From contig NC_081414.1 in the NCBI RefSeq assembly GCF_030272615.1, positions 49,815,136 to 49,879,135 on the forward strand: a stretch of DNA of 64,000 nucleotides, written 5' to 3'. Both the position numbers and the translations under genes were made by a program. The stretch is from Cryptomeria japonica. Taxonomy: Eukaryota; Streptophyta; Pinopsida; Cupressales; Cupressaceae. Below are positions 56,615-64,000 of this stretch, one piece after another. Under the pieces are notes generated by a model. That model worked only from the letters and a program-made list of their open reading frames with translations. It was not told the DNA's origin and did not search any database. Every line of letters begins with the position of its first letter. The first letter of the stretch is position 1.

Positions 56615-57060
56615 AATGTTATAGATAGTTTTGGGATGCTTACATGTCTAGTTGGCATGTATATTTTGTATATGGACATATATTCATATATTTAGACAGA
56701 CATTTTGTTTCAGTTGGCGTTTATGCCATATTTGTGTATGGACATACATTTGTAATCATTTGACATTTATATATATATAGAAGTTGATATTCGATCATAT
56801 AAATTGTTGCTCATATGTGTGTGGTGTTATCATGGAAATCTTTAATCTTCATTCCAATAATTAACAATGGTTAATAATGGTTATTTAATGAACAATACAA
56901 TTCATTTCATTTCATCGTAAGTGTTGTTTGTATAATGAACAATATAATTCATTTAATCAACAATACAATTCATTTAATCAACAATACAATACAATTCATT
57001 TAATCAACAATACAATTCATGAACACTACAATTCATTTAATGAACAATACTTGATACAAT
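56615..57060 (+). repeat. 3' flank of the six-exon gene with ACAATTCATTTAAT repeats
   Basis: The first 250 bp are likely 3' untranslated and intergenic sequence with no motif found. From about 56890 to 57060 a unit of about 20 bp, CAACAATACAATTCATTTAAT with changes, is repeated seven or eight times. Confidence 0.7.
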
Positions 57061-59567
57061 TCATTATTACCCTATGCATGGTCCTATTTTTCCCCCCACC
57101 TCGGTCGAACGCTCGGGGTTTTATTAGGGCAGCAATTTTTCGGTTGGAAAAAAAATCGTCAGTCTCACTCAATCGAATGTTGTCGCGTGGCCAATTTCTC
57201 GTTCTGCTCATCGCAATGACGAACCGTCAGCTCCGACATGTCCAGTTAGGCATTATTACCCTATGCATTCTCCTATTTTCCCCCCCCACTCGGTCAAACA
57301 CTCAAGGTCATACCCTACCGACGTCGTCCCTTGAGCGCCCTAAGTGCTAAAAATTGTCAAACTTTGACGGGCCCTAACTCAGAATCTGTGGCACCTACAA
57401 ACGATCAGTTTGAACCTATGAGGCCATGAGAGGGGTCCATACAAAAGCCTATCTCGATTTTTCAAGTTGCCATACGGTTTTATTAGGGCAGCAATTTTTC
57501 GGTTGGCGAAAAAATCGTCAGTCTCATTTAATCGAATGTTGTCGTGTGGCCAATTTCTCGTTCAGCTCGTCGCGATGACGAACCGTCAGCTCCGACATGT
57601 CTAGTTAGGCATTATTACCCTATGAATGCTCCTATTCCCGCCCCCCCCCCCCCCCAACTCGATTTAACACTCGGGGTCATACCCTACCAGCGTCGTCTCT
57701 TGAGCGCCCTAAGTGCTAAAAATTATCAAACTTTGACGGGCCCTAACTCGGAATCTGTGGCACCTGCGAACAATCCATTTGAACATATGAGGCCATAAGA
57801 GGGATCCCTACAAAAGCCTATCTCGATTTTTCAATTTTCCCTACGGTTTATTAGGGCAGAAATTTTTCGGTTGGTGAAAAATCATCAGTCTCATTCAATC
57901 AAATGTTGTCGCGTGGCCAATTTCTCATTTTGCTTGTCGTGATAACAAACTGTCAGCTCTGACATGTCTAGTTAGACATTATTACCCTATGCATGGTGTA
58001 TATGGTGAAAATGGATAACAATAATAACAATATTGAAAGGCTAAATGAATTCAACCACAAAACCCTAGCCTAACAACAAGAAAGATCCACCATAACATAT
58101 GAAGATTACCTAAGACAATGCACATCAAATGAAATCACAAAGATTATACCATCACATGTCCAATAGGTTTTTGATCTCCATTCTTCCTATCTCCATTGAT
58201 CTTGCTTGATATATTTGCTCTCAGATTTTATGTGCACAAGAGCTCAACAAAGAACAGAATGTGGTTGCAAGTAGGATTGTAGTGTAGTCAATTGCATAAA
58301 TTGATTCATTAGGGTCTGATAATGAAGGAAGCATCTCCTTATATAGAAGACACAATAAGAAATGGAGGGATAAGATTGAGAGGTGTAAAAGGAGGTCGGC
58401 TATGATTAGAGGCTAGGTAGAGGAAATAATAAAAATATGAAAGGGGTAGGTAATGTATGAATTAAGAGATGGATGACATGTGTCATGAGTAGAAAAGGTT
58501 AATGAATTAATTAAATAAATAAAGATTTATTTAATTAATAGAAGAAGTGGGATCAATTAAATAAATAAAATATTTATTTACTTTAGGAAAAGGATAATTT
58601 AAATAAATAAATGTATTTATTTAAATGAGAAATAAGGCTAGAAGAGGATAAATGAATTAATTAAATAAATAAAGATTTATTTAATTAATAGAAGAATTAA
58701 GCTTGGATAATTAAATAAATAAAATATTTATTTAATTAGACTGGACAATTTTGGGTGTCTACACATGGTTCTATTTTTCCCTCCCACTCAGTCGAACATT
58801 CGAGGTCATACCCTACCGGCGTCGTCCCTTGACTGCCCTAAGTGCTAAAAATTGTCAAACTTTGACGGGCCCTAACTCAGAATCTATGGCACCTACAAAT
58901 GATCCGTTTGAACCTATGGGGCCACAAGAGGGGTCCCTACAAAAGCCTATCTCGGTTTTTCAATTTTCCCTGCAGTTTTATTAGGGCAGCAATTTTTTGG
59001 TTGGCAAAAAAATCATCAGTCTTAGTCAATCGAATGTTGTTGCGTGGCCAATTTCTTGTTATGCTCATCACGATGATGAACCGTCAGCTTCGACATGTCT
59101 AGTTAGGTATTATTACCCTATGCATGCCCCTATTTCCCCCCCCCCACTCGGTCGAACGCTCGGGGTCATACCCTACCGACGTCGTCCCTTGAGCACCCTA
59201 AGTGCTAAAAATTGTCAAACTTTGACAGGCTCTAACTCAGAAGTCGTGGCACCTACGAATGATCCGTTTGAACCTACGAGGCCACAAGAGGGGTCCCTAC
59301 AAAATCCTATCTCGGTTTTTCAAGTTGCCCTACAGTTTTATTAGGGCAGCAATTTTTCGGTTGGCAAAAAAATCGTCAGTCTCAGTCAATCGAATATTGT
59401 CATGTGGCCAATTTCTCATTCTGCTCGTTGTGATGACAAATCGTCAGCTCTGACATGTGCAGTTAGGCATTATTATCCTATGCATGCTCCTATTTTTCCC
59501 TCCCACTCGGTCGAACGCTCGGGGTCATACCCTATCGGCGTCGTCCCTTGAGCTCCCTAAGTGCTAA
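57061..59567 (+). repeat. CpG-rich tandem array, unit about 360 bp
   Basis: The landmark CATTATTACCCTATGCATG recurs at 57063, 57251, 57610, 57977, (LTR insertion), 59109 and 59468, about 358-367 bp apart except for a short first unit. Each full unit holds CTCGGTCGAACGCTCGGGG, GGCGTCGTCCCTTGAG, AACTTTGACGGGCCCTAACTC, GGTCCCTACAAAA, TTTTATTAGGGCAGCAATTT and GACGAACCGTCAGCTCCGAC. Without the inserted LTR it amounts to about 4.8 units. Small frames of 60-140 codons recur in each unit, but they differ between copies and are not credible genes. It lies between two convergent genes. Confidence 0.92.
57997..58763 (-). mobile_element. Solo LTR of the young Gypsy family, TSD CATGG
   Basis: The 767-bp sequence is the reverse complement of the Gypsy LTRs at 12348 and 22769, from TGTATATGGTGAAAATGG to GGGTGTCTACA. 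The perfect duplication CATGG lies at 57992-57996 and 58764-58768, within a tandem unit whose two parts rejoin exactly. It differs from the other two LTRs by a visible number of changes, including ACTGG and CTTTAGG variants, so it is an older insertion of the same family. Confidence 0.95.
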
Positions 59568-59935
59568 GATTATAGATAAACAAGCATTACACTATAGACA
59601 CATAATGATCATCAATATTTCTATGTATTGTATACACATAATTACCATTACACTTGCATGTGACATCCATAAAGGGATATGAAAACATGATTTTTTTTCA
59701 TTATCGATACAACTACACCAATGTACTCATGTACAGATACATTGTATATCATCAATATAACTAAACCAATTTGCTCATGGACATTGTATATCATCATAAA
59801 AATGTTACATCAATTCACATCCATATACAAATACAACATCCCACTTCATCTGCATCAGACATCCTCATGTCCTAAGAGAAAAGCTTACATACAACAATGC
59901 CTGCATATAAATGAAGACCAAAATAAGTAACCTTT
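59568..59935. other. AT-rich DNA downstream of the convergent gene
   Basis: CATTGTATATCATCA-type short repeats occur at about 59741 and 59786. It would be the 3' untranslated or intergenic region of the minus-strand gene. No other element was recognised. Confidence 0.5.
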
Positions 59936-60484
59936 TTATGCGGAATGAATGTGCTACAAGAAACAAATTATAACACTTAATATAAATTAGTTTGGAAAAT
60001 TATAAATAGATCATTTGAAACATTTTTAAGACGTACAAGATTGTATAATTACGAAACTTACCAGTTTCTCTGCAAAGTATACAAACATAACTTTGAAGAA
60101 AGACGCATGTTGATTAAAGCCCTTCTCACTGCATTTCTCTCCATGGTTGAAGACGATGGTAGATATGGTCATTTCTAAATAGCAATACATTCACTTGACT
60201 TAATGTTTATGCACAAAATTTTATCTCATTAATGCACAAAGGAATATGTATTATCACCAAGAGAGGGTCTTGTCAACGGCAAATGATCTAGCATGAACCT
60301 GTATTTTTAAGAATTGTTAGTCTACACATAAAATGCATGGATGAACATAAAGGCTTTATGATAATCACTTCAATTGAAATGCATGATAACAAATGAAAAG
60401 GTGGGATTATATACCACAAAAATACGTCCCTTTGAATTATATCAATAGAACCCACTATGTTGACGCAAAAATCATAATGTGATA
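59936..60484 (-). pseudogene. Last four exons of a spliced minus-strand gene, unknown family
   Basis: Minus-strand exons are 60484-60415, 60298-60258, 60174-60062 and 59953-59936. Acceptors are CAACAG, AATACAG, TATTTAG and CTTGTAG; donors are GTATAT, GTGATA and GTAAGT. Phases fit at every junction, and joining them gives one open frame of about 78 codons ending in TAA. Pieces read HYDFCVNIVGSIDIIQRDVF, then M-L-D-H-L-P-L-T-R-P-S-L, then FNHGEKCSEKGFNQHASFF and VMFVYFAEKL. The upstream part is cut off by the Copia LTR that begins at 60612. No family was recognised. It converges on the six-exon gene with the 360-bp array between. Short exons and weak donors leave room for doubt, but chance agreement of three phases is unlikely. 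Confidence 0.6.
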
Positions 60485-60611
60485 CTGTTGTATATCATCA
60501 AAAAAGACCTGCATGAGCATAAAGGTTTTGTGATTATTATATCATCAAAAATTGTCAAATAGTGTTCTCTAATAACAAAAATTGTAAAGCTCATCAAATG
60601 CATGATAATAA
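60485..60611 (-). other. Intron remnant of the convergent gene
   Basis: Sequence upstream of the first visible exon in minus reading, with a repeated TTTTTGATGATATA string (about 60496 and 60536). It is truncated at the LTR. The 5 bases before the LTR are AATAA. Confidence 0.4.
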
Positions 60612-62113
60612 TGATAACTCAATGATGAACAGTGAGTACCAAACCGGTACTGAGAGGGGGGGTGAATCAGTATAGACACAACAATCTTTTCCTAAACCGG
60701 TTTGACTGCAAATAGTGCACTTGACAGACAAAACACTAATACCGGTCTAAACCAGATTACTACCGGTTAAACATAATGAGACTGTGAAAGGCATAAACCG
60801 ACAACACTTAGCTTTCCACCTTATGCATAACCAGATAATCTATCATCAGAGATACAATAATTTACTAGAACAACATGATTCACCTCTAAACAGGAAATAA
60901 CAAAACATCACATGAAAGAGGCATCACACATGACAGGCATATTTTTCACGTGGAAACCCAACTGGGAAAAACCACGGTGGGGATGAATACCCACAAGCTA
61001 TTTTTGAACTCTTTAGAAGTCTGCTCTGTTAGGAGCCTAGTCCGGTTAGAGACTGTTACAACAGGCTCTATTAGGAACCGATCCTGTTAGGGATCACCCG
61101 GTTAAGGGATGGCTAGAATACCTGGTTAAGGGTTAAACCCTGTTAAAGGTTACCTTGTTAGAGGATTTTATGAACTCAATGGCTTTGAGTCACCATGTTA
61201 AAGGATTTACAGCAAGCTGGTTAAAGCTACACTGTTAAGGGATTTTCCAACTGTTGAAGTGATTACAGATCAACAGGTATACAATGATCTGGTAATAGCA
61301 CTCAATGCCAATGCAGATCTATTTTGGTTCCTTCCTTTTGCACACACACTTTGCAGGTATCAATTCTCTTATTTGCTATAACAATAATCACATATCTCTG
61401 CACTTAGATACACACACAACATTTGCCAACAACCTCAACATGTAACACAACATCGACCTTATAGGAAACAGATAGGTTGGTAGCATAAACCCTAAACCCT
61501 AAACATTTAGGTTGAGCAATTCAGTCGGTTCAATCCTGACCATTGAACACTTTGCATTTAAATACAACAGTCTTGAATAGATCTCAATATATTCTCCATC
61601 GTTCGTTCTTCATCGCTTCTTGGAGGCGATAACCCATCACGCGTTCATCACCATTTGCAGGGACTTCGCACATTCCTGAGGTAGAGAGGATCAATCCCCT
61701 TCATGCAAGATCCTTCATGCGCACGAGGTTGATGTGGCAACATGATCTGATCTCCATTACAATGCTAACTCATCACATAATGCCATCGGTTGAATCACAC
61801 AGGCTCAAAACACTTCAACCGAAAACCTTGAGGCTGGGACTACCAACCGGTAGTCATACCATATTAAACCTTGATAGAAAAAATTCCATATACCGGTTCA
61901 CTTGGACAAACGTAGCGCTTCACCTTTTGCACATATATCGGTTCACAACATTATACCGGTTCACTTTGCCAGTTGCTTAACTTCAATAAACCGGTTCATC
62001 TTCAACATATTACTGGTTCACTCTTCAACATATTACCGGTTCACTCTTTAGCATATTGACATCAATGACAACATAATATCATCATGTCAACATACTCTGC
62101 ACATATGCCAACA
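60612..62113 (-). repeat. 3' LTR of the terminal Copia
   Basis: About 1.5 kb from TGATAACTCAATG to TGCCAACA on the plus strand. It shares block CACGTGGAAACCCAA (60947) and repeated CCGGTT strings with the other LTRs of the group. It ends directly at the polypurine tract 62114-62126 (minus AAAGGGGGAGATT). Confidence 0.92.
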
Positions 62114-62355
62114 ATCTCCCCCTTTGGCATTGATGGCAATATACAAAGATATCTCTCTTTTTGCATCACATCTTCTCCTTAATACTATAGATATCTTCTC
62201 CACTTCAAATCTTCTCCCCCTTCAACAACAATGCCAAAGTGGAGGCACGAGCTTCCCTGTTCCACTATGTTGCTCCCCCTGAGGAGTAACATCCTTCAAC
62301 ACATCAATCCTAAAAAGATATAGCGTAAGATCTGACTGATGTGGAGCACAAACCT

Positions 62356-64000
62356 TTAGTTTACCTCTTGAAGGGGCAGCACCCCTAATTTACCTCTCAG
62401 ATAGGTAAAAGTAGCCTTCGGTAGAGGCTTGGTGAATATGTCTGCTAACTGCTCCTTACTAGAAACATGTTCTAATACCACCTCTTTGTTCTGAACCTTT
62501 TCCCTCAAGAAATGATACTTGATTTCAAAGTGCTTGGTTCTAGCATGTAAAACTGGATTCTTGGAGATGTTAATTGCACTTGTATTGTCACAAAATATAC
62601 TTACTGGTTCAGATACAAGAACTCTGAAGCCATTCACTATATGCTTCATCCAAATAGTCTAGGTGAAGTTCATAAAAGCTGCAACATACTCCGCTTTTGC
62701 TATAGACTGAGAGATACAACTCTACTTTTTACTCATCCATGAGACCAGTCTACCACTGAGAAAGAATGCACCACCGGTTGTGCTCTTCCGGTCATCCACA
62801 TTACCAACCCAATCAGCATCTGTGAACACTTTCAAGTTGAAATCATCATTGTATGGATACCATAATCCATAGTCAATAGTTCCCTTCAAATATCTAAGAA
62901 TCCGCTCGACTGCTACCAAGTGGGATTCTCTTGGGCTTTTCTGAAACCGAGCGGTAATACCCACTGCATGTGCAATGTCCGGTCTACTATGCATTATATA
63001 ATGCAACTTACCAATCATTGATTGGCATTCCTTCTCATTTACCAATGCTAAGTCATCCTCTTTTGATAGTTTACAACCAATCACCATTGGTGTACCAACC
63101 AGTTTGCTATCTTCCATGCCAAAGGTCCTCAACACCTCTTTGACATACTTGGACTGAGTAATAAAGATTCCATCTTTCATTTGCTAAATCTGCACTCCAA
63201 TGAAGAACTTAATCTCCCTTATGAGTGACATCTCAAATTCCTTCTTCATCTCATCTGCAAAGTCATGACTCATCTTGTCATCTCCACCAAAGATTATGTC
63301 ATCAACAAATACTTCACAAATTAGAATCTGATCTCCTTCTGATTTCAAGTAGATATTGTTATCTTCACTTGTTCTGTCAAATCCAATCTTCACAAGATGG
63401 GAGTGAAAGCGTTCATACCATGCTCTAGGTGCCTGCTTTAGTCCATACAAGGCTTTATGTAGCCTACACACCATGTCACTGTCTTCTGATAGGGAAAACC
63501 CATTTGGTTTCTCTATATACACCTCCTCTTCAAATATTCCATTTAGAAATGTAGATTTTACATCCATTTGGTATACCTTGAATCCTTTAAAAGCTCCATA
63601 TGCAAGAAGCATACGAACTCCTTCCAATCTTGCTACTAGAGCAAAGGTTTCTCCATAGTCTTCTCCTTCTTCTTGGGCATATCCTTTACATACTAGTTTG
63701 GCTTTGTTTCTTACCACTGTGCCATCCTCATTCAATTTATTTCTGAAGACCCATTTGGTTCCAATGACATTTTTATGCTCTGGTCTGGGTACCAAAGACC
63801 ATGTACCATTCTTTTCTGTCTGATCAAGTTCCTCTTCCATTGCCTTGATCCAGTCTTCATCTTTATGTGCCTCTTTAAATGATTTAGGTTCAAATTCAGA
63901 GATCATACATGAGTTTTCTTTGACCTTTCTTCTTGTGAGAATCCCTGCATCTTTGTCTCCTATGATCTGCTTTGGATCATCATTGAGTTTTACATACCTA
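62356..64000 (-). pseudogene. Copia reverse transcriptase and RNase H, four stops
   Basis: One frame from the window end down to 62356, interrupted by TAG at 63184, at 62719-62721 and near 62661. Before the first stop, reverse transcriptase landmarks are KAMEEELDQTEKNGTWSLVP, KWVFRNKLNEDGTVVRNKAK, YQMDVKSTFLNGIFEEEVYI, HKALYGLKQAPRAWYERF and CEVFVDDIIFGGDD (catalytic Asp pair intact). RNase H follows with IGKLHYIMHSRPDIAHAVG, VFTDADWVGNVDDRKSTTGG, FCDNTSAINISKNPVLHART and QLADIFTKPLPKATFTYL. Two of the stops stand where Copia proteins usually have Gln, fitting CAG to TAG. The frame is otherwise complete, so decay is slight. Integrase and gag would lie beyond the window. Confidence 0.93.

Larger units (their letters stand above)
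60612..64000 (-). mobile_element. Copia retrotransposon, 3' LTR and part of pol, cut by window end
   Basis: In minus reading pol (from beyond 64000 down to 62356) is followed by AAAGGGGGAGATT and the 3' LTR (62113 down to 60612) starting TGTTGGCATATG. It lies in the convergent spliced gene with AATAA at its right end; the matching duplication would be outside the window. It is related to the solo LTR at 3539-5158. Confidence 0.93.

Noticed and set aside
57544-59453. Recurring ORFs of 60-140 codons in the 360-bp array
   Set aside because: They follow the tandem unit, change length between copies and match nothing known.
45490-60611. Terminal inverted repeats for the two-gene unit
   Set aside because: No matching inverted ends were found by eye; the right end may be removed by the Copia insertion.

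Overview
The window is nuclear plant DNA, most likely from a conifer or another gymnosperm with a very large genome. It is AT-rich and almost wholly built of nested, mostly broken LTR retrotransposons (Ty1/Copia and the Tat/Ogre branch of Ty3/Gypsy), with solo LTRs, a tRNA-derived SINE and tandem repeats. Introns are plant-like and there are no bacterial operons, ribosome-binding sites or CRISPR arrays. The conifer assignment rests on repeat style and is inference. No intact housekeeping gene was found.

Layout. 1-3538: decayed DNA with a LINE-type RNase H relic and a duplicated segment. 3539-5158: solo Copia LTR with a perfect ATTTA target duplication. 5482-11704: degenerate Copia element on the minus strand with both LTRs. 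11785-30303: an old minus-strand Gypsy-like element whose left LTR is split by a young 11.2-kb Tat/Ogre-type Gypsy (12348-23536, TSD GTAAC, LTRs differing at 6 of 768 positions by eye); its interior also holds a solo Copia LTR (24238-25781). 32197-32283: (TG)n microsatellite. 32464-33490: pseudogene related to a spliced gene at 47-56 kb. 35761-36363: an intronless minus-strand ORF with a TATA box. 37.8-45.4 kb: an old minus-strand Copia whose LTR is split by a plus-strand Copia (38364-44319). 45.5-60.6 kb: an unusual unit with a SINE in an AT array, a six-exon plus-strand gene, a CpG-rich array of about 360-bp units and a convergent four-exon minus-strand gene fragment. Into it have jumped a pol-less LTR element carrying a long unknown ORF (48778-56398, TSD AGACA), a solo Gypsy LTR (57997-58763, TSD CATGG) and a minus-strand Copia (60612 to the window end).

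Most notable systems. (1) The young Gypsy lacks reverse transcriptase, RNase H and the integrase core, but keeps gag, protease and the integrase C-terminus. Between pol and the 3' LTR it carries an antisense two-exon plant-mobile-domain (PMD) gene with canonical splice sites, and its intron holds an array of a 9-bp motif that also occurs, inverted, twice in the element's 5' leader. (2) Two convergent spliced genes flank a satellite-like array; one has a diverged copy 15 kb upstream with the same exon-intron border. They may be parts of an undescribed DNA transposon or gene family. (3) The element at 48778-56398 has zinc-knuckle gag-like coding sequence plus a frame of about 980 codons ending in charged and coiled-coil segments, but no recognisable pol.

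How the parts relate: autonomous-type Copia elements here encode gag-protease-integrase-RT-RNase H, all disabled by stops and frameshifts; the non-autonomous Gypsy and the pol-less element would need such enzymes in trans. Many stops and zinc-knuckle losses are consistent with deamination of methylated cytosine.
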